Positions 42,576 through 50,763 of a stretch of DNA of 64,000 nucleotides are shown here, in pieces; the stretch's first letter is position 1; each line of letters starts with the position of its first letter. The position numbers and the translations under genes are program-made. Under the pieces are notes generated by a model that made no database searches, was not told the DNA's origin, and saw only the letters and a program-made list of their open reading frames with translations. This DNA is from Alphaproteobacteria bacterium UBA3612 (GTDB lineage Bacteria; Pseudomonadota; Alphaproteobacteria; Sphingomonadales; Sphingomonadaceae): the NCBI GenBank assembly GCA_002375465.1, contig DFLT01000005.1:260870-324869 (forward strand), written 5' to 3'.

Positions 42576-44399
42576 TCACTCCACGGTAACGGACTTCGCC
42601 AGATTGCGTGGTTGGTCGACATCCGTGCCCTTTGCCACCGCGACGTGATAGGCGAGGAGCTGCACCGGGATTGCGTAGACCAACGGCGCGATCAGCGGAT
42701 GCACTTTCGGCATGCGGATCGTCGCAAGCAGGCCGTCTCCTGCCTCCGCAAGCCCTTCGGCATCCGAAATCAGAACCACCTGCGCACCGCGTGCTTGTGC
42801 CTCATGCATGTTCGAAACCGTCTTTTCGAACAGCGGGCCGGATGGCGCGATCACGATCAGCGGGACACTCTCATCAATAAGAGCGATCGGACCGTGCTTC
42901 ATTTCGCCCGAAGCGTAGCCTTCTGCATGGATATAGCTGATTTCCTTCAGCTTCAGCGCCCCCTCCAGCGCCATGGGATAATCCGGCCCGCGGCCCAGAT
43001 AGAGGACGTCTCGCGCCTTGGCGATGGTGCCTGCCATCGCCTCGATCTCGTCATCATGGTCCAGCGCCTCGTTCATCGCCGCAGGAACTTCGGACAGGTG
43101 ACGAACGATATCGCGTTCTTCTTCCGGCGATAGTTTCCCTTTCGCGCGAGCGAGGTTGGTGGCGAACGCCGCCATGACGGCCAACTGGCAGGTGAATGCC
43201 TTGGTTGAGGCGACGCCGATTTCGGGTCCGGCATGCGTCGGCATCAGAAGGTCGGCCTCTCGCGCCATGGTGGAGGTTGGCACGTTGATGATGCCCGCCG
43301 TGGTCGCCCCCGCGTCGCGGCAGTGGCGCAGGGCGGCCAGCGTATCGGCGGTCTCCCCCGATTGAGAGATGAAGAGCGCGAGTTGCCCCTTCTCTATGAC
43401 CGGATCGCGATAGCGGTATTCCGATGCGACATCGACCTCGACCGGGACCCGCGCCAATTGTTCGATCCAATATTTGCCGACCATGCCGACATAGGAGGAG
43501 GTGCCGCAGGCGACGATGGTGACGCGGGTGACGGAGGAAAGATCGAATTCCATGTCGGGCAGGGCGACCTGCTCTTCCAGCGGGCGCAAATAGCTTTTCA
43601 GGGTTTGCGCCACCACGATCGGTTGTTCGAAAATCTCCTTCTGCATGAAATGCCGGTAATTGCCTTTTTCAACCGCCGCCGCGCTTGCGCCGCTTGTCGA
43701 AATGGCACGGGTTACAGGCTTGTTTTCAGCGTCGAAAATCTGTGCGCCATCGCGGCGGACGACGCACCAGTCGCCCTCTTCCAGATAGCAAATGCGCTGC
43801 GTCAGGCCAGCCAGCGCCAGCGCATCGGAGCCGAGATACATTTCGTCGTCGGCATAGCCCAGCACCAGCGGCGATCCCAACCGTGCGCCGATCATCATGT
43901 CGGGGTGGGATTTGAAAATGATCGCCAGTGCAAAGGCACCGCGCAGCAGCGGCAATACGGCCTTCACCGCCTCTTCCGGCGATGCGCCGTTCTCAACCTC
44001 GCGGCTGAGGAGGTGCGCGACGACCTCGCTGTCCGTCTGACTTGTGAAGGTGCGCCCATCGGCGATCAGTTCATCACGTAGCGGCTTGAAATTTTCGATA
44101 ATGCCATTGTGCACCAGGGCGACGTGATCGGTCGCATGTGGATGGGCGTTGCCGACCGTCGGCGCGCCGTGCGTAGCCCAACGGGTATGGGCAATGCCCA
44201 CCTGTCCAGGCAGCGGGTCGGTACGCAGCTTTTCTTCCAGATTGCGCAGCTTGCCTTCGGCGCGGCGGCGTTCCAGCTGATCATTGTGCAGGGTGCATAT
44301 CCCCGCACTGTCATAGCCCCGATATTCCAGCCTTTTCAGGCCATCAAGCAGGTCCTGGGCAACGTCGCGTTCGCCAATGATACCAATGATTCCGCACAT
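42576..44399 (-). CDS. glmS: glutamine--fructose-6-phosphate aminotransferase
   Basis: Protein of 607 residues with both domains. The N-terminal glutaminase starts MCGIIGIIGERD, whose Cys2 becomes the catalytic nucleophile after Met removal. Two C-terminal SIS sugar-isomerase domains contain ACGTSSYVG, SQSGETADT and LGRGPDYPMALEGALKLKEISYIHAEGY. The tail AKSVTVE is the conserved end. It makes glucosamine 6-phosphate for peptidoglycan and lipopolysaccharide. It follows glmU by 5 bases on the same strand, so the two form an operon. No glmS ribozyme-like leader fits in that gap. Confidence 0.97.
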   Translation of the reverse strand: MCGIIGIIGERDVAQDLLDGLKRLEYRGYDSAGICTLHNDQLERRRAEGKLRNLEEKLRTDPLPGQVGIAHTRWATHGAPTVGNAHPHATDHVALVHNGIIENFKPLRDELIADGRTFTSQTDSEVVAHLLSREVENGASPEEAVKAVLPLLRGAFALAIIFKSHPDMMIGARLGSPLVLGYADDEMYLGSDALALAGLTQRICYLEEGDWCVVRRDGAQIFDAENKPVTRAISTSGASAAAVEKGNYRHFMQKEIFEQPIVVAQTLKSYLRPLEEQVALPDMEFDLSSVTRVTIVACGTSSYVGMVGKYWIEQLARVPVEVDVASEYRYRDPVIEKGQLALFISQSGETADTLAALRHCRDAGATTAGIINVPTSTMAREADLLMPTHAGPEIGVASTKAFTCQLAVMAAFATNLARAKGKLSPEEERDIVRHLSEVPAAMNEALDHDDEIEAMAGTIAKARDVLYLGRGPDYPMALEGALKLKEISYIHAEGYASGEMKHGPIALIDESVPLIVIAPSGPLFEKTVSNMHEAQARGAQVVLISDAEGLAEAGDGLLATIRMPKVHPLIAPLVYAIPVQLLAYHVAVAKGTDVDQPRNLAKSVTVE

Positions 44400-44404
44400 G
44401 GAGC

Positions 44405-45757
44405 TTAGCCTGCTTTCTTCTGTTCCTGGATGGCACGGAAACGCGCCGCCCAGCCGTCTTTCATTTTCTGCTCGCCGCGCGTCAGGCCGAGCGCATCCTG
44501 TTCTACATCACGCGTCACCACAGAGCCGGCGCCGATGATCGCACCGTCGCCGATGCTCACGGGCGCTACCAGTGACGAATTGGATCCGATGAACGCGCCT
44601 GCGCCGATCCGAGTCCGATATTTGAAAAAGCCATCATAATTACAGGTGATCGTCCCGGCGCCGATATTCGCGCCGGGCCCGACGTCCGCATCGCCCAGAT
44701 AGGTAAGGTGGTTGGCCTTGGCGCCTTCCCCCAGCGTGGATTTTTTCATCTCCACGAAGTTTCCGACTTTTGCCTCTGCCTTCATGATGGCGCCGGGGCG
44801 CAGGCGCGCGAACGGGCCGACCTCGCAATCCCGCCCTACATGCGCCCCCTCAAGGTGCGAATGCGCGCGGATTCGTGCGCCCGTCTCGACGACGACACCG
44901 GGGCCAAAAACAACATTGGGTTCGATCAGCACATCGGGTGCAAGCTGTGTGTCGTAGGAGAAGAACACGCTGGAGGGATCGCGAAGCGTCACCCCTTCGC
45001 GCATGGCGTCGGCGCGGCGTTCCTCCTGCCACAGCGCCTCCGCAGCGGCGAGATCCGCGCGGTCATTGACGCCGACGACTTCGCGTTCCGGGGCTTCCAC
45101 GACGGCTGAATGACGCCCATCCCCCCCGGCTACGGTAACGACATCGGGCAGATAATATTCGCCTTGCGCATTATCATTGCCAATGCGCTCCAGCAGCTCG
45201 AAGACGTCTTTGCCGCGCGCGAGAATCGGACCGGCATTGCACAGGTCTACGGCCCGTTCGGCTTCATCTGCATCCTTATATTCTACCATCTTTGAGATCC
45301 GGCCATCACCGTCCGCGATGATTCGGCCATAGGCTTTTGGATCTGCGGGGCGGAAGCCCAGCACCACGGCGGCTGGGCTGTCCCCATCGTGCAGGCGCGC
45401 CTGCATGTGTCCGATGGTATCGGCCCGCAGCAGGGGGACGTCGCCGAAGCAGATCAGCACGTCGCCATCAAAGTCGGCAAGTGACTGCTTTGCCTGCAGC
45501 GCTGCATGAGCGGTACCGAGCTGCTCGTGCTGATGGGCGAAAACGACGTTCATGTCGGCCATTTCTGCCGCGACGCTCTCGGCGCCGGCGCCGACAATGA
45601 CGACAGTCTGTTGCAGTTGCAGTCGGCCAAGTTCCGTGACCAAACCCTTCAGCATTGGTCGGCCACCAATTGGATGCAGCACCTTGTGCAGGGCGGATTT
45701 CATGCGCGTGCCCTTGCCGGCGGCGAGAATGATGGCGGCAATGGGGTAGGGGGTCAT
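44405..45757 (-). CDS. glmU: bifunctional UDP-GlcNAc pyrophosphorylase/GlcN-1-P acetyltransferase
   Basis: Protein of 450 residues. The N-terminal uridyltransferase has ILAAGKGTRMKSALHKVLHPIGG; the C-terminal half is a left-handed beta-helix of hexapeptide repeats with KANHLTYLGDADVG and NIGAGTITCNYDG. ATG 45757 is chosen because GGAG lies 10 bases upstream; a TTG at 45766 is also in frame. It makes UDP-N-acetylglucosamine from glucosamine 1-phosphate, the step after GlmS and GlmM. First gene of the glmU-glmS operon, divergent from the phosphatase gene at 45838. Confidence 0.97.
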   Translation of the reverse strand: MTPYPIAAIILAAGKGTRMKSALHKVLHPIGGRPMLKGLVTELGRLQLQQTVVIVGAGAESVAAEMADMNVVFAHQHEQLGTAHAALQAKQSLADFDGDVLICFGDVPLLRADTIGHMQARLHDGDSPAAVVLGFRPADPKAYGRIIADGDGRISKMVEYKDADEAERAVDLCNAGPILARGKDVFELLERIGNDNAQGEYYLPDVVTVAGGDGRHSAVVEAPEREVVGVNDRADLAAAEALWQEERRADAMREGVTLRDPSSVFFSYDTQLAPDVLIEPNVVFGPGVVVETGARIRAHSHLEGAHVGRDCEVGPFARLRPGAIMKAEAKVGNFVEMKKSTLGEGAKANHLTYLGDADVGPGANIGAGTITCNYDGFFKYRTRIGAGAFIGSNSSLVAPVSIGDGAIIGAGSVVTRDVEQDALGLTRGEQKMKDGWAARFRAIQEQKKAG

Positions 45758-45837
45758 CTGTAACAATCTCCAGCAATTGTGGCGCGTTTAGCGGAGAGTC
45801 CTTGCCAATTCTACAAAGCTGCGAAAGGGAGTGCGGG

Positions 45838-46515
45838 ATGACCGTTTCCCGCCCCTGCATCGCCTTCGACCTTGATGGAACCCTCGTCGATACCGCCCCT
45901 GATCTCAGTGCCGCCATGAACGCCGTCTTAAGGCATTTTGGCCGCAGGGAGGTCGATGCGGCGCAGGTACGCGACATGGTGGGGCATGGCGCCAGGCGTA
46001 CGATTGAAAAGGGTCTTGCGCTGACCGGCGGCGCCACCGAGGCGATGGTGGACGAGGGGCAGCCGATCTTCCTGCAGCACTATGCGGACCACATTTGTGA
46101 TCTGTCCCGACCCTGGGACGATGTGGAATCGGTGCTGGACGAACTTTCGGAACATGCCGTCCTCGCCATTTGTACGAACAAGCCGATCAAACTGGCCGAA
46201 TCCCTGATCGCCGCGCTTGGTTGGCAGGACCGGATTGCTGCGATCCTCGGCGCCGACAGCCTGGACGTTAAGAAGCCGCATCCGCGCCATTTGACGGAAA
46301 CGATCCGGCGGGCAGGCGGATCGCTGTCACGTTCCGCCTATGTCGGTGATTCGGGGACGGATATGAAGGCCGCGCGGGGCGCGGGTGTGCCATCCGTATT
46401 GGTCAGCTTCGGTTATCTGGATGCGCCCATTCACGAACTTGACGCCGACATCGTCATTGATCGTTTTCGCGACCTGCCTGCCGCGCTTCGGCGCGTCGCG
46501 CCCGCCATTTGGTAA
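45838..46515 (+). CDS. gph: HAD-family phosphatase, phosphoglycolate phosphatase-like
   Basis: Protein of 225 residues. HAD motif I is AFDLDGTLVDTAPDL, motif II is ICTNKP, motif III includes KKPHP, and motif IV is YVGDSGTDMKAARGAG. The cap domain follows motif I, as in phosphoglycolate phosphatases, which hydrolyse the 2-phosphoglycolate formed in DNA repair. GAAAGGGA precedes ATG 45838. Its last 62 bases overlap the convergent nucleotidyltransferase gene on the other strand. Confidence 0.87.
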   Translation: MTVSRPCIAFDLDGTLVDTAPDLSAAMNAVLRHFGRREVDAAQVRDMVGHGARRTIEKGLALTGGATEAMVDEGQPIFLQHYADHICDLSRPWDDVESVLDELSEHAVLAICTNKPIKLAESLIAALGWQDRIAAILGADSLDVKKPHPRHLTETIRRAGGSLSRSAYVGDSGTDMKAARGAGVPSVLVSFGYLDAPIHELDADIVIDRFRDLPAALRRVAPAIW

Positions 46516-47509
46516 GCAGATGCCGGGTCAGCATTGGTAGCGGCATTCTCAGCCAATGCCCGCGCAGAAACAGGATGAAATTGCTGATCGGAGTCGTCGG
46601 GGCGCCGTAGCGATCGTGCCCGCGAAGCTTTCTTAGCGCCAGTCGATCAATGAGGTCCGGCTTGCCTCTTAGCGCCGCCGGAGACGGCGTCCCATAAAGG
46701 CGGTGGGACAGCCGCAATGCCCGCGCCAGCGGCGAAGTCAGTTCATGTGCCGTCGCGGCGGATTTCAGATCGTCCCAGAAATCCGGCTGCTCCGCAAAAT
46801 GCCGCACCAGGCGATCAATATCCCACAAGTTGCGCGCACCGCCCTGAAGGTCGCCGTCATAGGCAAGATGGGTCGCCGAGTGCAGCAGCATTTCCGCCGG
46901 CGCCATGATGTAGGCGCCGCAATTCGTCGGAATGGCGTTTGCCAGCATACGCTCCGGCCGCGGCGTCAGGCGCGCCGTGCGCGGCAGGATCGTGTGGTGC
47001 AGATCGATGACCCCCCCGCGCGTTTCGTGCGCGAGCGGGGGCAGTTCGTGCATCCACTCACGATAATAGCTGTCGTCATAGGTGCCCTTCGCCTTGATCG
47101 ACTGCCAGCCATGGCGTTTCAGGGCAGCCTCGGCCTCGCTCAGGCGGTCGAACGGCACCATGATGTCCAGATCGCCGATATTCCTGCCGGGGCAGGGTGG
47201 CAGGTCTGCCATCAGATAGGCAGACCCTTTCATCAGGATGACCGGCATGCCTGTCGGTGTCAGCGCCTCTACCATTCGTTGCACTTCATAGCGGGCGGCG
47301 TTCTGCCGGACGCTTGCGATGGCGGCGGCCTCGTCCAGCAACAGGCGCGCCTTGTCCGGCACGTGCATTCCGGTGGACAGCATGCCGATGGTGCCCATCA
47401 GCATTTCGACGCGGGCGACACGGATGAGCGCGTTCCACTGTTCAGCGGTGAGGCGCTCCATCCTCTGCGGTTCGCGCAGAACGGAGTGCAGCAGGGTAGA
47501 GGGGGTCAT
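46454..47509 (-). CDS. NTP_transf_5-type nucleotidyltransferase family protein
   Basis: Protein of 351 residues of the uncharacterised nucleotidyltransferase family PF14907. ILMKGSAYLM, GRNIGDLDIMVPFDR (the Asp-x-Asp metal pair) and VIDLHHTILP form the nucleotidyltransferase core, with a helical C-terminal half. It would transfer a nucleotide to an unknown acceptor. The start overlaps the HprK-like kinase stop (ATGA), the last link in a chain of coupled genes. The 3' end overlaps the convergent gph gene by 62 bases. Members also occur in some lasso-peptide clusters that contain HprK-like kinases, as far as I recall. Confidence 0.85.
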   Translation of the reverse strand: MTPSTLLHSVLREPQRMERLTAEQWNALIRVARVEMLMGTIGMLSTGMHVPDKARLLLDEAAAIASVRQNAARYEVQRMVEALTPTGMPVILMKGSAYLMADLPPCPGRNIGDLDIMVPFDRLSEAEAALKRHGWQSIKAKGTYDDSYYREWMHELPPLAHETRGGVIDLHHTILPRTARLTPRPERMLANAIPTNCGAYIMAPAEMLLHSATHLAYDGDLQGGARNLWDIDRLVRHFAEQPDFWDDLKSAATAHELTSPLARALRLSHRLYGTPSPAALRGKPDLIDRLALRKLRGHDRYGAPTTPISNFILFLRGHWLRMPLPMLTRHLLTKWRARRAEARQAGRENDQ

Positions 47510-48387
47510 TCGACATCACCCCATAATTTTTCCACCAGCTGCAGCCCCTCCTCGCTGGTGCCATAGGTTATGTCATAGGCAGGAACCGACCGGATCAAAC
47601 GTATGAGGGCGTCAAAGCCCGGCTCCCCCAGGGTCAATTGGTTCGTCGAGGCGACGGAGAGGCGGAGATATGCTTCCGACTGCGTCATGCGACGTATCTC
47701 GGGTGAGGCGCCCGCCGTGAAATGCGGCGACACGATAAGCGCCGGGCGCGCGGGCCGGTCCATGGCCTGTATTGCGTCCACAGGCGGCAGCAGATGCTGC
47801 ACCGTACCCTTCATCGTCCCTTCCAGGCGGGGACCGAAGCGGTCGGCCGATACGCGTTCGCGCATAACGGGGATGGATTGATTCTTCAGGCCGATCGGGC
47901 GGGGGTAGGGCGTCAGCGAATAATCGCCTGCCAAGCCGATCAGGGCCAGTTCGTCACCGCAATGACGCCATCCCGCGCTCCACGACAGAAGCGCCGAGAG
48001 GGTGCTCTTGCCCGATCCCGAGTCGCCGACGATTACGACAGCCCGGTCATCGCGTGCGGCACTTGCCGCGTGCAGGATGATATCGCGCCGATAACCCAGC
48101 GCCATCTGCATGTTCACGCCCATTTCGAACGCCAGCAGCGCATGGCGCAGCGCGACGGGCACCGCCTCCTCGACAGTAAAGTCCGCCTGCAGCCGGATCG
48201 ATGGGCGAAACCACCGCCGCCATGGGGTTGTTGGCAGGGCAGCCACGGTGAAATCATAGATTTCATCCGGCATTCCCTGGGGGTAGTCGCGATAAAGGTG
48301 CCGTAATGAGGCAATGGCCCCTCCAAAGGGGGAGCGGATGTCAAAGATTGCGGGGCCAATGCGCAACCGCATGTGCCCCTTCGTCAT
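47506..48387 (-). CDS. HprK-related kinase A
   Basis: Protein of 293 residues. ATG 48387 overlaps the PqqD-like stop (ATGA) and is preferred to an earlier in-frame start. The Walker A loop is VIVGDSGSGKSTLSALLS (about residues 118-135), followed by HCGDELALIG at the position of the HprK Asp motif. The remainder resembles HprK-related proteins rather than true HPr kinase; no HPr or PTS gene is nearby. Relatives of HprK phosphorylate serine in lasso peptides. Here the substrate may be the exported protein encoded first in the operon, which is inference. Confidence 0.85.
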   Translation of the reverse strand: MTKGHMRLRIGPAIFDIRSPFGGAIASLRHLYRDYPQGMPDEIYDFTVAALPTTPWRRWFRPSIRLQADFTVEEAVPVALRHALLAFEMGVNMQMALGYRRDIILHAASAARDDRAVVIVGDSGSGKSTLSALLSWSAGWRHCGDELALIGLAGDYSLTPYPRPIGLKNQSIPVMRERVSADRFGPRLEGTMKGTVQHLLPPVDAIQAMDRPARPALIVSPHFTAGASPEIRRMTQSEAYLRLSVASTNQLTLGEPGFDALIRLIRSVPAYDITYGTSEEGLQLVEKLWGDVE

Positions 48388-48662
48388 GAAATATGTCGAA
48401 CGATACCGAGTTCGGTCAATTGGTCGAGCCGCAAGCAAAGCGCGCTGGCGGGGTCGCCTTCCTCCGCCTCGACCAGTCCGTGCACAGCTTCCAACCGAAA
48501 AAGGATTTGCTCCGCATCGGCGCCCCCGGCGGGGATAGCTTCGTAAATGGCTTCCATCTCGGGCGACAATATATGTGTCTCACCTGACAGGCGATGGAAA
48601 ACCAGACTCAGATCGTCCAGCTTCTCGTACCGTACGGCTTCGACCGGCACATAAAGCGCCAT
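48384..48662 (-). CDS. PqqD-like peptide-binding protein (HPr-rel-A system)
   Basis: Protein of 92 residues with a PqqD fold pattern: short N-terminal strands, FHRLSGETHILSPEMEAIYEAI, then an acidic helix and a C-terminal LDQLTELGIVRHIS. PqqD domains (RREs) hold a precursor peptide for a modifying enzyme. It is followed without gap by the HprK-related kinase and preceded by 9 bases after the small exported protein, which fits a carrier role between these two. The partner specificity is inferred. Confidence 0.85.
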   Translation of the reverse strand: MALYVPVEAVRYEKLDDLSLVFHRLSGETHILSPEMEAIYEAIPAGGADAEQILFRLEAVHGLVEAEEGDPASALCLRLDQLTELGIVRHIS

Positions 48663-48671
48663 TTCGACCGT

Positions 48672-49169
48672 TCAGGTTTTATAGGAGCTGTTGGTGATGG
48701 ACATCAGGCAACTGATGCCCGCGCCCCCCGTGCCGCTATTCCGCATCTTCTGCAGATACTCGACATGCGCCTTGAACTGAGCGTCGTGAATGTAGCGGTT
48801 ATTGAGATAGCCGTCCTTAATTTCCTGACCGCTATAGTGCCCCTGATAGGGTGCGTTGAAAACGTACTTCTTCTTACCGCGCTTGCCGTTTTCATAATAA
48901 TAAGCCTGATGGCCGTCATAGTGCAGGTTCTTGTGCGCCGGAACGACTTCGCCGTCTTCATCGATACGGTCGGGAATAGGAACCTGACACGCTAGGATCG
49001 AAATATTGGCGCCGCCAACACCGCCGCCCGTCGCCATCGCCATTGACGGCGTCAAGGTGGCGATCGCGGGCACCGCTACCGCGCCCAGCTTCAGGACGCG
49101 ACGGCGCGCATTCACCTCTGGCTCTTTCGGCTGCATCATGCCTTCCTGATCGCTATTTTGGTCGGTCAT
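48672..49169 (-). CDS. small exported protein, candidate substrate of the kinase cassette
   Basis: Protein of 165 residues from ATG 49169 (AGGGTG upstream). It has an acidic N-region with MMQPKEPE, then NARRRVLKLGAVAVPAIATL...SMAMA, a twin-arginine-like signal with RR-x-x-LK and cleavage near residue 47. The mature part starts GGGVGG and contains just two Cys (ILACQVP and GISCLMS), a Tyr- and Lys-rich middle, and a C-terminus ending SITNSSYKT with several Ser/Thr. I recognise no family. It is the first gene of the PqqD/kinase/nucleotidyltransferase operon, so it is the best candidate for what these genes act on. Divergent from phoR. Confidence 0.75.
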   Translation of the reverse strand: MTDQNSDQEGMMQPKEPEVNARRRVLKLGAVAVPAIATLTPSMAMATGGGVGGANISILACQVPIPDRIDEDGEVVPAHKNLHYDGHQAYYYENGKRGKKKYVFNAPYQGHYSGQEIKDGYLNNRYIHDAQFKAHVEYLQKMRNSGTGGAGISCLMSITNSSYKT

Positions 49170-49412
49170 GTCATTCACCCTGCCTGCATTCTGTCCGTTC
49201 GCAATTCCGGAAATAGTCACGAAACGTGAACGGAACAAGTTTTCTCAGTCTAAGCAATAATCGTACCAGACCGCTAAGCGATTGAAACCACAACCTACGC
49301 CGGCACCTGGCACGAAATGATGTAAAATAAATCGACACATCGCCGCTCGTCGGGCATCCAGATCCCCGTAGGTTCTGCGTCGTGACGCGGCGGACTCAGT
49401 TGGTAGGAAGAA

Positions 49413-50651
49413 GTGACGGTCATGATCCGGCGCGGTCCACGCATTTATCTTATCGGCCTCTGCTGCCTTGGTCTCGGATATGGACTCGGCGTGGGAGAGA
49501 TGATCCTGGCGGTCGTTTCTCTGGTCGCAGCGATTTGTCTGCTGCCGGGCATGATCGCTGCGGAGCCCAGGCGATCGCCTGCGGAGCAGCCATCCGAGGT
49601 GGCCGCATTATCGGAGTCGTCCGCAAACGGGCAGATTTCGCTTTCCGATCTGGAGCCTGCCGCGGTCCTATTGAGCGGCGCCGGCATCATTACCGCGATG
49701 AATGCGGCGGCCGTTGACCTGCTGGGGCAGGGGACGGGCGAAACCGTAAGGCTGGTTCTGCGCGAGCCCTCCTCACTCGATGCGGTTCAACTCTCCCTTG
49801 CCGAGGGGCGCGAGATGGTACGCGAGGTGGAGGGGATAGGGCGCGGCAATACCGTCTATCGCCTGCGTGTCGCACCGGTGGAGCGCGGCGGTTATCTTCT
49901 GACCCTTGCCGATATTTCGCCTGCGCGCGCAGCGGAACGCATGCGCGTGGACTTTGTCGCCAATGCAAGCCACGAACTGCGCACCCCGCTCGCCACCCTG
50001 GCCGGCTTTATAGAAACATTGCAGGGACCTGCTGCCGACGACCCGGAGGCAAGCAAGCGATTCCTGGGCGTAATGGCGGACGAGGCGGCACGCATGACGC
50101 GGCTGATCGACGATCTGCTCTCTTTGTCACGAATCGAACTGGATAAGAGCCTTCGCCCCCGCACGGCCGTCGACCTTGCAGAGACGGTGGATGAATTCTC
50201 GAAAACCGTCGACCTGAAGATGAAGGAGGCGCGTCGGCCCCTCCTTGTAGAGATTCAGCCGGGACTGCCTCCCGTCCTTGCCGATCGTGACCAGCTGCTG
50301 CAGGTTCTCAACAATCTCGTCTTCAACTCCATGAAATATGGTCGACCGGAAACGGCCATCAAACTGGCGGTGAAAACCGTCGGTTCTGCTGCGTCTATCA
50401 GCGTGCAGGACGAGGGGGACGGTATAGAGGCCGAGCATCTGCCGCGCCTGACCGAACGATTTTACCGGGTAGATGCGGGCCGCTCCCGCAAGATGGGGGG
50501 GACGGGTCTCGGTCTTGCTATCGTAAAACACATCGTCGAGCGGCATCGCGGTCGCCTGGAAATTCGGTCTGTGCCCGGCGTCGGCACCCGCATCGCTTTC
50601 TCGGTTCCGCTGGCAGACATTCCGGCGTCAAACGGGGAGTCACAAAACTGA
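49413..50651 (+). CDS. phoR: phosphate-regulon sensor histidine kinase PhoR
   Basis: Protein of 412 residues. One or two N-terminal membrane helices (LIGLCCLGLGYGLGVG; ILAVVSLVAAICLLPGM) precede a PAS-like region, then DHp with NASHELRTPLATLAGF (phospho-His) and an ATPase domain with NNLVFNSMKYG, DEGDGIEAEHLPRLTERFYRVD and GGTGLGLAIVKHI. It responds to phosphate limitation through the Pst transporter and phosphorylates PhoB, encoded at the other end of this cluster. The ATG at 49422 is an alternative start. Its 3' end overlaps a Pho-box-like site. Confidence 0.93.
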   Translation: MTVMIRRGPRIYLIGLCCLGLGYGLGVGEMILAVVSLVAAICLLPGMIAAEPRRSPAEQPSEVAALSESSANGQISLSDLEPAAVLLSGAGIITAMNAAAVDLLGQGTGETVRLVLREPSSLDAVQLSLAEGREMVREVEGIGRGNTVYRLRVAPVERGGYLLTLADISPARAAERMRVDFVANASHELRTPLATLAGFIETLQGPAADDPEASKRFLGVMADEAARMTRLIDDLLSLSRIELDKSLRPRTAVDLAETVDEFSKTVDLKMKEARRPLLVEIQPGLPPVLADRDQLLQVLNNLVFNSMKYGRPETAIKLAVKTVGSAASISVQDEGDGIEAEHLPRLTERFYRVDAGRSRKMGGTGLGLAIVKHIVERHRGRLEIRSVPGVGTRIAFSVPLADIPASNGESQN

Positions 50652-50654
50652 CAA
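50637..50654 (+). promoter_or_regulatory. Pho-box-like site before pstC
   Basis: GAGTCAC-AAAA-CTGACAA resembles two CTGTCAT half-sites with a four-base A-rich spacer (4/7 and 5/7 matches). It overlaps the phoR stop codon region and lies 110 bases before pstC. PhoB control of pstCAB-phoU-phoB is the natural reading. Not tested. Confidence 0.6.
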
Positions 50655-50763
50655 ATCTGCGTGGCAAGGGGCCGCCACGGCGCGTTGAAGTGATGCGGGC
50701 GCCGACGCAGTTTCTATTGCAACGCCCGGCTTGCAGTCGTTGCCAATCAACCGGAGGACGCAC

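Noticed and set aside
42400..44399. glmS ribozyme before glmS
   Set aside because: Only 5 bases separate glmU and glmS, leaving no room, and such ribozymes belong mainly to Gram-positive bacteria.
47506..48387. True HPr kinase/phosphorylase of the PTS
   Set aside because: Sequence outside the Walker loop differs, and no HPr, EI or EIIA gene is in the neighbourhood; HprK-related kinase A fits better.
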